From: Sclerodactyla briareus
Lineage: Eukaryota > Echinodermata > Holothuroidea > Dendrochirotida > Sclerodactylidae
NCBI GenBank assembly: GCA_026419785.1
Contig: JAODTK010005650.1
Coordinates: 1 to 64,000, forward strand
Reading direction: 5' to 3'
DNA: 64,000 nucleotides
Shown: in pieces, positions 12,975 through 22,825 of the stretch
Layout of the letters: each line of letters opens with the position of its first letter
How positions within the stretch are numbered: the stretch's first letter is position 1
Notes under the pieces: model-generated
Told to the model about the DNA's origin: nothing
Database searches by the model: none
Seen by the model: only the letters and a program-made list of their open reading frames with translations
Program-made: the position numbers and the translations under genes

Positions 12975-15305
12975 GCCAAATGCTTAGTGATTCCTTGACC
13001 TCTTTCTGACAACCTATAGCCAGACCAGAACAAATGGAGATTGTACCAGGTCGTTATGGGAAAACCTAACGTCTGACCAAATACTCTTATAATATAGCTA
13101 CAACACACTAAATTTCAGGACCTTCAGACTTTGACCTCTGGTTGACCTCAATTGACCTTCTGGCGCTGACCCCAAAGATAAGGTTCAGGTACTCATCATG
13201 GGGGACACACATACCAAGTATGAGCTTCATCCATCTAGGTGGGGTCGAGTCATCGTGTTCACAAGCAAAGATGGCCAAATTATTGACTTTCCACAAATTT
13301 TCTATTGTTGACCAATTACCCCGACCTTAATACCCAAACAATCGGGTTTTCTGTACTCCCATAAGAAAGCCACAACCAATTTGAACGCGATCAGAGCCAA
13401 CCATCTGGACTTATCTTGTTTACAAGGTTTTTCAGACGTTTACCTCTGGTGACCTCGGACCTGCCCCCAAAACATGGGGTTATGTACTCATCAGGAACAC
13501 ACATACCAAGTATGAGCTTCATCCATCCCGGTGGGGTCGAGTTTATCGTGTTCACACAGCCAAAATTGCCAAATTATTGACTTTTTCACCAATTTCCTAT
13601 CTTGACCCAAATTCAACACCGACCCCGACCTATACCAAAAACAATAGGGCTCCTTTACTTCCCATAAGACCGCTACACACCAAATTGAACGCGATCAGAC
13701 CAACCATCTCGGACTTATCGTGTTCACCAAGGTTTTTCAGACTTTGACCTCTGGTGACCTCAGACCTGCCCCCAAAACAATTAGGGGTTGATGTACTCGT
13801 CATGGGGACACACACATACCAAGTAATGAGCTTCATCCATGTCATCCAGGTGTGGTCAAGTGATCGGTTCCAAAGCCAAAATTGGCCAAATTATTGACTT
13901 TTCATAAATTTTTCTATGTTTGACCAAATTCACCCGTACTATAACCAAAAACAATAGGGTTCCGGTAATCCCCATAAGAAAGCACACACCAAATTTGAAC
14001 CGATCATACAACTACATACATACATACATACATATAGACATTGATATAGCGCCTTCTCCCAAAGGTACAAAGCGATCTGGGGAGAGCCAACAACACAAAG
14101 AAAAGGTAAAACATTACATATTTTCAAATAAATGAGTTTTCACAAACACGTTGAAGTGTCCAGTGTTCGTTTCTTGACAAGCACCTCATCGGCAATGAAT
14201 TCCACACCGTTGGAGCAGCACAGGGAGGAAGGGCGCAGGGATCCTGCTCTGGTCAGGTTCGTGGAGTCTCCAGGTTGCCAGATGAGGCGAAGACTCGAAG
14301 CAGGGGTTTGTACCGATTGCCAGACGGACTGGAGATATGTTCGGTGATGTGAGCATGATGGACCTATGAGCAACGAGGTCAGTTTTTAACTTGATACGAG
14401 TTATTACAGGTAACCAATCGTAGGTCTTCAGTAGGGTGGGGTAGCATGATCACGACTTTTTCTTGCAGATGAGCTCGCTGCCTTGTTCTGTAGTTTCTGT
14501 AATCGGTTGATACTTGATGTTGTAGGACCGTTAGTAATGAATTGCAATGGTCCAACCGCGACAGTCCAAGAGATCTCACGAGGGCATGGCAAGTTGTCTC
14601 ATCAATGAAAGGTCGAATTTTACCAATGTTGCGCAGGTGGAAGTTTATTGACTTGCTAATATGTGATATAAGGCCCCCCTGGACATGTCATTCTAATTAT
14701 CTAACGTTACCACCCCACCCCCACCCCCCCCAGGTTAGACCAACCTGTCTTGACTTATCGTGTTCACAAGGTTTTCAGACTTTGACCTATGTACTCATCA
14801 TGACTTCTGACTTGACTCCAAAACAATAGGGTTCATGTACTCATCATGGGGAACACACATACCAAGTATGAGCTTCATCCATCCAGGTGGGGTCGAGTTA
14901 TCGTGTTCACAAGCCAAAATTGACCAAATTATTGATTTTTCACAAATGTTCTTCAAAATGTTTGACCAAATTCCCCCCGACTACACCAAAAACAATGAGG
15001 TTCTTGTTACTCCCCATAAGAAAGCTACATACCAAATTTGAACCGATCAGATAAACATGGCTGGACTTATCGTGTTCACAAGGTTTTCAGACTTTGACCT
15101 ATGGTGACCTCAGATGACCTCTGACTTGACTCCAAAACAATAGGGTTCATGTACTCATCATGGGGAACACACATACCAAGTATGAGCTTCATCCATCCAG
15201 GTGGGGTCGAGGTATTGGTTAAAAGTCCGGAGTCACACACATACATACACACACACACCTGGATGACTGAATATTCCTCGAATTCGTCAAGGAATAACAA
15301 AATTG
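12975..15305 (+). mobile_element. Array-H element: ~305-bp tandem repeats, interrupted by a LINE
   Basis: The left end 'ccaaatgcttagtgattccttgacc' (12980) is shared with 22838, 25055 and, inverted, 27480. The marker 'accaagta(a)tgagcttcatcc' recurs near 13213, 13505, 13816, 14869 and 15175. Spacing is about 290-315 bp except across a ~740-bp insertion. Each unit is built of two related ~150-bp halves, each containing 'aacaataggg' and 'ttatcgtgttcacaag'. The right end is a CA/CAT microsatellite (15234-15263) and a hairpin with ATTCCT/AGGAAT arms (15272-15294). No coding capacity is seen. A non-autonomous Helitron/Helentron-like element is the closest known architecture; this is inference. Confidence 0.7.
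14006..14745 (-). mobile_element. 5'-truncated non-LTR retrotransposon (CR1/L2-like) nested in array H
   Basis: Read on the minus strand from about 14700, the translation gives the reverse-transcriptase 'thumb'/C-terminal signature of CR1/L2/Jockey-type LINEs: FHLRNIGKIRPFIDETTC, then LSRLDHCNSLL, then (after a frame change) SSINRLQKLQNKAA, then DWLPVITRIKLKTD, and near the end CAAPTVWNSLP followed by LQRVCENSF and a stop. The 3' tail 'cgctttgtacctttggga..aaggcgctatatcaatg' runs into an (ATGT)n microsatellite at 14036-14013, as is usual for these LINEs. At least two frameshifts are needed, so the copy is dead or the sequence has indels. It splits one array-H unit between 'gatca' and 'ccaacc', so it inserted after the array existed. 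Confidence 0.88.
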
Positions 15306-16244
15306 ACGTTTTTGTTATTTCTTTGCCCTTTAACTAAATTACACTTTTGAACCTTTTGGACCTCGCTTTAGATGTTTTTTGATCACTAACCCAACAGGGC
15401 GATCGCCAAAAAGTCTCTTGCCTGGTTTTGGCAATCGTTGGTTTCCATTAATTCACTACACTCTCACCCACTAGTTCATGCCGACCATCTCATGTCAAAA
15501 CGAACACCATATTTTATATACACATAAAATTCTAATAACTGACCATAAGTTTGACTGTTTTACAAAAGGTCCTCTTAATGCTTTGTCCTTCTTCATGCTC
15601 TTCATGCCGATGCCCCCCCCCCCCCCCCCCCCCCCCCTTCCACTCTATCTCTCCATAAATACCCAAATTGAATAGTTTTATCACTCAGTCAACTCACCCC
15701 TTTGCACAAATCCAACTGAAATGTTCTAAATCCCCTTAGCCGCCCGGGCTTCTTTGCCTTTTAAAATCATTTCCTTCATTATTCATTGCCTTTTATTTTC
15801 CAAGCAGCCAGGGACATGCATCCCCCCCCCTTCCGGCAGCAAACACCCTCCCCCGCCTCCCCCACACACCAACAAACTATCCCCATGCAGCAGTCAAGAT
15901 GTCCCAAAAATATATCTTTAGGAAACCTCCACATTTGTCCCCAGGCTAGAAGAGAGGGAAGAAAAATGTTACAGTATTTTTGAAGGTCTAATCAACCTAA
16001 TCAAAATTGTTGGGTAAGAGAACGTTTGCTTGTGGGCAGCTTATAACAGCACAATTGTCACAGGAGCTATGGTTTACTCGTTCCTCAGTGCTTATTCTAA
16101 CAGAAAGCTATTATATGATGGAATTCCAATCAAATTCCTGAGAACATCAAACACATCGGTTCCAGCTGTAACGGACAATATCTACGAGTTTGGCTGAAAT
16201 TCTTACCAAGTTGGAAATTGGAATATATATGCAAATTAGGAATT
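15306..16244. other. Non-coding stretch with a long poly-C tract
   Basis: Nothing gene-like was recognised. A run of 25 C lies at 15613-15637 and other C-rich stretches at 15820-15870. Confidence 0.5.
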
Positions 16245-16850
16245 ACAATGACCTATACGACCCCAGAAGCTTGTGTACCTTAAAAATGATCAAGATCAAC
16301 GGTGGATCACAGCTACCAAGCTTTGCTGAATTCCAACAAAACTTTCAAAAATTGCAAAATTAAAAAAATTTAAAACAGAAAAAACAACTACAATTTTTTT
16401 CCCTCAAAATTTTTTAAATTTCTTGGGAACCATGGTAGACCTACACAGTTTCATGAGAATCCGAACAAACTTGAAAAATTCGCAAATTATGCAAATTAGG
16501 ACCACTATTAGCATATTTTAGGCTGAAATCTAATCAGTTCATCTACCTGTCATCCAGGTCCTACATGCCAAACTACATCACTGTAGCACATACGGTTCTT
16601 GCGTAATCTTACTAAGAGCTTAAACAATAATTTACATAAATGAGCTAATTACCCAATTTAATTAAAGACTTTGCCTGCCAAAATCTATTCAGATCGTGTA
16701 CACCCAACCCCGGTGTACACACAAAATTTTGTCATAATCGGGTTCACGGTTTGTGAGAAATCCAGCTAACATGAAAGTGTGAACACACACACATACACGC
16801 CAAAGTGACCACTAAGTCTCTTCCTGAATTTCATTCAGGCGGACAATTAA
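16245..16850 (+). mobile_element. Dispersed repeat, copy 2, ending in microsatellite plus perfect hairpin
   Basis: This is homologous to 5290-5720 from 'ttaggctgaaatctaatcag' (16529) onward. Upstream it carries ~150-bp modules of the type 'tttcatgagaatccgaacaaacttgaaaaattcgcaaattatgcaaatt'. The right end has a CA/CAT microsatellite (16783-16798), 'ccactaagtctctt', then the hairpin CCTGAAT-TTC-ATTCAGG (16822-16838). The sharing of the last ~60 bases with copy 1 and their similarity in layout to the array-H ends argue for a common mobilising machinery. Confidence 0.65.
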
Positions 16851-18468
16851 ACCATCTCCATGAGGCTTTTGGGCCAATTTTCATTAAATATGCAAATTTA
16901 TGCAAATTAGTATGGCCTTTTTGGACGAAAATTGGAGCACATCGACAACTCTTCACCGCACACCTCCACAAAAGGTTTCAGCATGACAGCTGTTCATGTT
17001 CAGGAGGATATGGAACCGCCATATGGATGACCAGACAGACAACACAACAAAGTGATCACTATGAATCTCCTTGAACAAAGTTCGGGTGAGGCAAAAATGC
17101 ACAACAGCAGCCAGGAGAAGAGTCCAATAAATTCTCAAGCTGAGAGAAAATAGGCAAAAAACATTTTCATGACGAAATTGGTTATTCATAAAGCAAATGA
17201 AGAACAGTTTGGCTTACTGACAAAGAAGCATGCCAGAGGATCTACAATACATTACAAACACATTCTTCAGTAATTGCACAATCCTGATGAATAAAAAAAT
17301 GCATTATCTTCCGAAAATGATACACATGAGTGATTAAAATTACATGTAAGGTCAATAAGACATGCAAAATAGAATAATAATTAAAGATTTTCCGCTACTA
17401 ACTCTGTGGTGACGAACGTATGAATCGATGGCAAAAGGCATGCCTTCACAAAGCTTGGGGGTGGTGAGGCTGTGTCATTTTGCAACACATGTCAAGAAAT
17501 GGGAGCAGGAGAAACTGTCTGTATAACGTCACAACAAAACCATAGTGATGATATACCCTATATAGGATATTGAGAAGATGTCGTAAACGGACGTGAAGTG
17601 CAGCGCTCGTTCGCATTTGCTTTGTGATGTCCTACCAGTGACAATGGTCATTGCAGAATGCTTTTGAATTTGTAGATCACGAGTTACAACAATTTCATTT
17701 ATTTGAACCTGAGAGTCAAAATTGCTTTTCAATTTTAACTGAAACCTTTTTTTTTCAAAATGCAATTAAATTGATCATAATTGCAGCTTTTTGAAGCTCT
17801 TCAATCACCCAGACCACTTTCCTTGCTTTTTCATCGTACATTTTGAAAATTTGTTTTCCTATGGTCCTGCCCTTCCACACATTTCCTATTAATTGAATTC
17901 CTGTTCTATTATACAGTGGATTGATCGATTAGATAATGTTCAACGAAACGTCTACATGTGAATGACCCTATGACAAACAGAGAACTCTACTGGAAACCAA
18001 TAGTACAGATTATCTTTCCTGTTACACATCCGTTTGCTATGTCCCAACAATACATAAACCTAGGTAATGTGTCAGGTGATCCTGGTTACTCGGAACACAC
18101 GAGAGCCACTGTGTTGAGGGGAACTGCTCTTGGAAAAAGGAGGAAGGGCCATAACATTCACACAAAACTGTATTCAAAGCAATGTTCATCATTCCTTTAT
18201 CTGCCAAAATTGGAAACTGTTCACCCCTCATTTGCCTGTACTTCAGAAATGCGAGAAGGGACTGCACCATATCAGCCTGTACAAGTTACTTACTGTACAA
18301 AGACTAAATAAATTATGCAAATCCTTCAGATCAAAATTTCCCTTATCAACATTATATCTGCATAAATTGCCTATCACCACCCCAGAGACAAGAAAGCTTT
18401 CATCGTACGCGTTGGCAGAGACTGTTTGTTTTCCATCAAAAAGATTACTGTGGTGTGGAGGACTTGGG
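16851..18468. other. Downstream flank of the RS-rich locus, possible 3' untranslated region
   Basis: No exon was recognised. The open plus-strand frame at 17958-18311 (117 codons) has no domain and I treat it as chance. On the minus strand an AATAAA motif (plus TTTATT at 17698-17703) could serve as a polyadenylation signal for the gene ending at 18469, but the distance (about 770 bases) and context leave this open. Confidence 0.3.
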
Positions 18469-18630
18469 CTATGATGACTTTATGAGAGGTTTGCCCAGTA
18501 GTGATGCTATGCTGGAGACATCCCAGGCAATGGTGGCCTCCCTGCCTGTGAACTGCAACACAGGCACCCTGGGGCCTCGGGGTAGCTGCTGACACACCAC
18601 ATCAACAGGAAAAAACATCTGGGGTGGAAA
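18469..18630 (-). CDS. C-terminal coding segment of the RS-rich protein
   Basis: A clean 53-codon frame runs from FPPQMFFPVDVV through LPRGPRVPVLQFTGREATIAW to LLGKPLIKSS and a TAG stop. It is the frame most like protein here, and it follows the Pro-Gly-Met repeat directly, with a one-base frame change (or a missed intron) at about 18630. Function is unknown. I treat it as the carboxyl end because the stop is followed by DNA with no further protein-like frame. Confidence 0.5.
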   Translation of the reverse strand, partial: FPPQMFFPVDVVCQQLPRGPRVPVLQFTGREATIAWDVSSIASLLGKPLIKSS

Positions 18631-18904
18631 CTAGCCTGAAAAACCAGCAGGTTAGGCCTGGTATCGATGATGCTCCTGCCATCGAAGCTGGGATTGATGT
18701 CATGCCTGGAATGGCGGACATCCCTGGGAGGGCGGACATCCCTGGGAAAGAGGCCACCCCTGGTACCCGCGGTATACCCTGCATGGCTGATATACCAGGA
18801 ACACCAGTCGGTAGCCCAGGGATGACCTGCATGCCAGGCATTCCGTGGATTCTCTGTAACATCGGGTTACCAGCAGCAGCCATAGGCATTGCCTGCCTCA
18901 TCAA
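18602..18904 (-). CDS. Pro-Gly-Met repeat segment of the RS-rich protein
   Basis: The minus-strand translation carries a short periodic motif of the form PGMSA(I/L): GMPGMQVIPG, then SFPGMSALPGMSAIPGMTSIP. The DNA is correspondingly internally repeated ('gacatccctggga' twice at 18718-18747). The plus-strand frame over the same bases is also open and repetitive, but the minus strand agrees with the neighbouring segments. Such low-complexity Pro/Met tracts are common in nuclear RNA-processing proteins; no specific family is claimed. The last residues of this frame overlap the next segment, where the frame has to change. Confidence 0.45.
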   Translation of the reverse strand: MMRQAMPMAAAGNPMLQRIHGMPGMQVIPGLPTGVPGISAMQGIPRVPGVASFPGMSALPGMSAIPGMTSIPASMAGASSIPGLTCWFFRLVSTPDVFSC

Positions 18905-19329
18905 AGTGAAACCTGGAGGGAGGCAGTCGGTGTGGGCATTCTAGGTGCCGCTGGAGAAGCTGCCTGCAGAAAGGCCATTCCACCATTGGGGAGCCTCACA
19001 AGCCTTGGGGCACTTGGCAGGCTGGCCAGGGACCGGGGTGGGGCAGCCACAGGCCTGGGAGCAGCCTGGACCAGCATGCCATTGGGCAAACGTAATATTA
19101 CCGACCCCGTCTTGTTGAGGTCCTGCTGTGCTATGGCTGCTGAGCTTGGTACCTGCTCAGACCCGTAAGACCCTGAAGCCACCAGGGTACAGCTATGAGA
19201 CAGCCCTCCGCCAGCAGGAGAGTCAATCGGAGCAGGTAGTTGGGGAAGATGCTGATCGGGGGATGGGGGTGCAAACCGAAGATCGGCCTCCAATCGGCGG
19301 CATCGGAGGAGTCCCATCTGAGCCGCCAT
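18901..19329 (-). CDS. Pro/Ala-rich segment with duplicated LRLPNGMLVQ-like motif
   Basis: The frame contains a twofold motif: SVILRLPNGMLVQAAPRP and, about 20 residues on, RLVRLPNGGMAFLQAASPAAPR. The upstream, better-looking frame is a different one (19223-19426: QNQMAYGGSDGTPPMPPIGG), so a frame change near 19265 beside the C-run 'caccccca' is likely. Together they read as Gln/Gly/Pro-rich sequence passing into the LPNG motifs. Family not recognised. Confidence 0.5.
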   Translation of the reverse strand: MAAQMGLLRCRRLEADLRFAPPSPDQHLPQLPAPIDSPAGGGLSHSCTLVASGSYGSEQVPSSAAIAQQDLNKTGSVILRLPNGMLVQAAPRPVAAPPRSLASLPSAPRLVRLPNGGMAFLQAASPAAPRMPTPTASLQVSL

Positions 19330-19457
19330 AAGCCATCTGATTTTGAGGCCTGGCCTGAGCCTGGTTCCTGATCCATGGGAAGACGGCCAGGTGATTGCCG
19401 GAGTACCAGCTGCATCTCTGAGGCACTTGGAAAAAACCGTCTCCCGGTAAGCGATGC

Positions 19458-19478
19458 GGGGGGGGGGGGGGGGGGGGG
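19458..19478 (+). repeat. Poly-G tract of 21 inside the RS-rich locus
   Basis: Uninterrupted G21, read as poly-C on the coding strand, between the Gln-rich segment (19489-19755) and the Gly/Pro-rich segment. It is either in a short intron or an error-prone spot; the flanking frames do not join across it. Confidence 0.95.
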
Positions 19479-19488
19479 CTGCTGATTC

Positions 19489-19755
19489 CTAGCTGTTCAG
19501 CCAGCGATGCTGTGGTGTGACCATGACCCGGTACTGCTCGTGATCTGGCTCTTCATCCCGGGATGGATGGGGCCCTAGGAAGCCCTGAGGACGATAATGA
19601 CCCAGTCGCACTCGCTGCTGCTGCTGCATGTAATTCTGGACCATTTTGGAAGTGCTGCTTGGTGTCATAGTCGGTTCTTGGCTAGGTGGCAGATAGTGGT
19701 CCATGTCAGAGGTCTCGGCTGTCTCCTCTGGTACTATTCCCTGTTCCTGCATCAT
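19489..19755 (-). CDS. Gln/Pro-rich segment of the RS-rich protein
   Basis: An 88-codon frame with acidic and Ser/Thr residues (PEETAETSDMDHYLPPSQE) leads into SKMVQNYMQQQQRVRLGHY and HPSRDEEPDHEQYRVMV. Composition is that of a disordered nuclear protein with a short Gln run. Upstream on the same strand, other frames continue sensibly (for example GRSNSEQHRERHH near 20025), so the true exon probably extends further in another frame. No domain assigned. Confidence 0.5.
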   Translation of the reverse strand: MMQEQGIVPEETAETSDMDHYLPPSQEPTMTPSSTSKMVQNYMQQQQRVRLGHYRPQGFLGPHPSRDEEPDHEQYRVMVTPQHRWLNS

Positions 19756-20276
19756 CTGCGCTGGACTTGGCGACAGGGCACTCTCCTGTAGGTTTCACGG
19801 TACTTTCCCAGCTCGTCTGGGGTCGTTTCATTTCATCATGTCACTCTTGGTCTCGCTGATTCCTCAGATTTATTGCTGTTTTCCCCATTTTCCGTGACTG
19901 TTTACTACTGATCCCCATGTTGTTATTACTACGATTGGAGGTTTTTGGTTTCTCTAGCTCGACACAGTTTTTCCCTGTTATGTGGTGTCTTTCCCTGTGT
20001 TGCTCTGAGTTAGAACGACCCCCTTGCCTTGGCCCAGGGATTCCTGAGTAGCATCCTTTCTGTTCTGCAGAGTCTGAATGAGCTCAGTTATCTTCTCCTT
20101 TGGCTTGGGAACAACCGGGCGTAGCTACCCGTGGTCCGACTTCAGAACTGGATCAATGCTTTGTGATATTCTTTCATTGCCTTTCTCAACCCACTCTTTT
20201 CCATCCTCTTACTGGATGGCAGGATTCAGATTTGCATAGACAGTGGTCTTGTTCAGGTGGTGGTTTCGCCTTGGGT

Positions 20277-20640
20277 CTACTTGTAGAGTAGGTTCCTTGA
20301 CCTGGAAGGTGTCCTGGTCCTACTCTTGTCCTTGACCTCTAACCTTGACCTGCACATTACGGGCTCCGGGTGTAGCTTCTGCGGGAGTACTACGGCTTCC
20401 TGCTTCTGGTTAGCTCTTGGTCCGAGACCGGAGTATCGGGGTGACCCTCGAGTAACTCCTGCTTCTATGGAGAGCTGCCGCCAGTAGTTGATCAGACCAG
20501 CTGCGACTTCGCCTCCTCTTGCGTAACCCTTCTACCACCCCTGGTCAGAGCGAAGCGACCTCGCTGACCTACTACGACCACGCCTGGTGCCTACTACGCC
20601 CTCTGTCTTAATCAGAATAATCAGAATGGTCTTGTTGCTT
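20277..20640 (-). CDS. RS (Arg-Ser) domain segments
   Basis: Four short minus-strand stretches in changing frames are all Arg/Ser-rich: KQQDHSDYSD with RGRSRH (about 20595-20640), GRSRSARSLRSD (20540-20579), KRRRSRSWSDQ with HRSRSYSRV and LRSRTKS (20410-20520), and RSRLEVKDKSRTRTPSRSRN (20277-20351). RS domains are typical of splicing-related nuclear proteins, where serine phosphorylation controls interactions. The repeated need to shift frame shows that the segment is damaged or mis-sequenced. The RS character survives in several frames, so the strand call is firm while exact residues are not. Confidence 0.55.
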
Positions 20641-21113
20641 CCTGTCCTCTTTCTTAAATCGAGCTCCCAGCCCTCCTATGACGGCTGAGAGTGTTCCTCC
20701 CGCTTCCTTTCAGAACCATCTTTCCTTGATTCTGTTGAAGTCCCCGCTTTCTGGGAGTTTTATCTCTTTTGGGGGGGGGGGGGCAGAGGCAGCACCTTGT
20801 GCAGCTTCTCATTGGTTTTTTTTCCTTGGTCTTTTCTTCTTTTTTTCTCTGTTCTTCTTCTTTTTCTTCTGAATCTCTTCTTTCTTGTCTTTTTTTCCCA
20901 AGGGCTCCAGCAACCTTCCTCCCGATTTTTTGCCAAAGTCCACATTTCAGGGGGTTGACACTGTAAGTAACTGAGGGAACCTCGTGTCGTTCTCTTTATC
21001 ATGTCTTTTCCGGCCATGACAGAGTGGTCTTCAGGTCTCGTTTCAGGACCGCAATCAACGTCGTCCACTGGTTCCAAATCAGCTGGCTTCCCCATGTCGT
21101 GCTCGCCGTGCAC
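20640..21113 (-). CDS. Lysine/glutamate-rich basic segment, part of the RS-rich protein
   Basis: On the minus strand all three frames between 20960 and 20800 are Lys/Arg/Glu-rich (for example KKDKKEEIQKKKKKNREKKK, or in another frame RRDSEEKEEEQRKKEEKTKE). They are followed by Pro-rich residues encoded by the C12 run at 20771-20782 and by the charged stretch AGTSTESRKDGSERKREEH. This mixed-charge composition precedes RS domains in many SR-related proteins. A plausible acceptor 'cctcagttacttacag' stands at about 20957. The 204-codon plus-strand frame at 21001-21615 is the antisense shadow of this and the neighbouring segments. Confidence 0.5.
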
Positions 21114-21130
21114 ATCTGTTCAAGAGATCA

Positions 21131-21376
21131 TCAAATTTCTTCCACGGCAGCTTTATACTCTTCTTCACTCTGAGCTTCCTCCCCTTCCTCTTCCTCGCAT
21201 TTTTCCTCAACAGGTTTGGTCCTCGGCTTGCTCTTCTGCTTTCTCTTCTGAAGCAGGCTTACTGGGGTACCGTCATTATCCACTAGCAGTAACCTTTGGA
21301 GCATCTTTGGGACTTGGAGATACTTACAACTGGAATGCAGGTTATCATTTAACTTTGCTGGATGGAAACCGCCCAA
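21131..21376 (-). CDS. Acidic/basic segment of the RS-rich protein
   Basis: The frame gives LVDNDGTPVSLLQKRKQKSK followed by PVEEKCEEEEGEEAQSEEEY and KAAVEEI, then a stop. In another frame the same bases give SEEKAEEQAEDQTC, also protein-like, which points to indels. A Glu-rich coiled or disordered segment is the safe description. Family not assigned. Confidence 0.45.
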   Translation of the reverse strand: MGGFHPAKLNDNLHSSCKYLQVPKMLQRLLLVDNDGTPVSLLQKRKQKSKPRTKPVEEKCEEEEGEEAQSEEEYKAAVEEI

Positions 21377-21487
21377 GTAATGAACTTATTTGGGTAACTT
21401 TGCTCTTATCTCACTCAACCTACGGGCAAAGGTTCAAAAGCGACTCTGCTTTCAAGTTCTTATCTTCGGCAGTCTCGCTGTCCTTAC

Positions 21488-21668
21488 CAGTCACTCTTAG
21501 TGACCTTTTGAGGTTCACTCTGAGTGGACCTTTGAGTTTGCCCAGTTTCACGATTGGCAACATTATCGTTCTTTGTGACAGCATTGGCGTCTGGTATAGT
21601 TTTCTTATCATTTGATGCACCTTGGAAGGAAAGTTCCTCTTCAAAAGGATCCTCTTCTTCGATTTTCT
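21488..21668 (-). CDS. Candidate internal exon, acidic
   Basis: The exon is bounded by a possible acceptor ('atatttcaag', AG at 21670-21669) and a good donor (G|GTAAGG, GT at 21487-21486). The best frame reads EKIEEEDPFEEELSFQG and continues through KKTIPDANAVTKND, RETGQTQRSTQSEPQ to KVTKSDW at the donor. The Met-initiated frame over the same region (basic, 74 codons) is less protein-like. The acidic EEEDPFEEEL cluster is the distinctive feature. Confidence 0.55.
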
Positions 21669-21814
21669 CTTGAAATATTAACAGGACAGAGTCTGCTGTT
21701 TAGAGTTGTGTTCTCCTCACGGCTCCGGTGTTGTTTGTGTCACTGGCAAGCGACTTCTGGGCCTTGCTGAGAATGCTTTTGCAGACGCTTCTCAACCTGG
21801 TATTCTCACTTTAC

Positions 21815-22003
21815 TTTTTCTCGCAGCGTCTCATCTGGGTCGAACATTTCACCGCTGATGCGTGCTGGCAAGGATTTCCTCCTCGATGTTTGGGGCGGTG
21901 TAGTATCAGGAGGTGGGACACACTTCCAGAGAGGCTTCATCAGCTTCCGTTTTTTTTACGACCACCTTCTTGGCTGCTGGGCCCCCGGGGGCTCGTTCTG
22001 ACA
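21815..22003 (-). CDS. Candidate internal exon with SRRKSLPARISG motif
   Basis: The acceptor is 'ctcttcattcactccag' (AG at 22005-22004) and a possible donor is AAAAA|GTAAAG (GT at 21814-21813). Translation starts SERAPGGPAAKKVVVKKTEA and continues DEASLEVCP. After the loss of one base in a CCC run it continues PPDTTPPQTSRRKSLPARI and SGEMFDPDETLREK. The two halves make excellent sense once one base is discounted, so an indel at about 21912 is likely. The RRKSLP box is a possible basophilic-kinase site. Protein family not recognised. Confidence 0.55.
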
Positions 22004-22825
22004 CTGGAGTGAATGAAGAGAGAAGTGTTATATAGATAATAGGTTTACGGCGGAAAAATTTACTGATGAGTATGAGTACTGGCCGACAGGGTTGCCAGTT
22101 GCGCCTGCTCTCTTCTTGCTGCCAGTTGAGTCAGGAATATAGATTCCAAGGCATATGGTGTAAAGTAGGACAGACTGGAGGTAATTATGGTTTTGATATT
22201 ACTGGGAAATAACGTGAGTGTAAGCCAAGTGAAATGGTTTCGAAGCATTGCCACAACTACAGTGGTGCTATACTGTCTGCCTGCGCATTCAAGTGGCGTC
22301 TGAGGGTGTTAATTTTGCTGCCGCAGAATTGCCTGGGCGGCTATCAGGGTTTAGGTTGTAGATGAATGTGGATAATTTATCCTGTCACTGTTGAGGGTCA
22401 ATTTGCCAAGTTTATGTAACTTGTCAAACGTGGTAAAACTTTGACAAAGCCGGGTGAATGCTGGTGGACACTCCACCCTGACAACCTGGTTATCATTGAA
22501 AGGTCACGGAGGTAGAGCTGGTGTGCGTAGCAGACTGTGTTCGCCAACACTACAAAACTGATGATGTCCTTGATAACATGGAGGATACACCACATTCCTT
22601 CTAAATCTCCTGCCCTATTTAGAGTAATAGATACAATTACGGCAGCGTTAGCCTTGTGACCAGGGGTTGTCGCAACTGCGGAGATATTGATAGGCAATGT
22701 GTTGTGGGAAGCGTGAATGTTTAACCCATGTGAAAGTGCAACATGTATTTATGCATATATACTCGTGATCCACTGGATATTCTCAAACAATTTTGAAATT
22801 TACCAGCTCAGCAATGATTTTTTAA
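22004..22825. other. Likely intron or upstream DNA of the RS-rich locus
   Basis: Nothing gene-like was recognised on either strand. The stretch ends at the left boundary of an array-H element. Confidence 0.4.

Noticed and set aside
21001..21615. 204-codon plus-strand open frame
   Set aside because: Phe/Leu/Ser-rich composition is what the antisense of Lys/Glu-rich coding sequence gives; the minus strand carries the supported exons.
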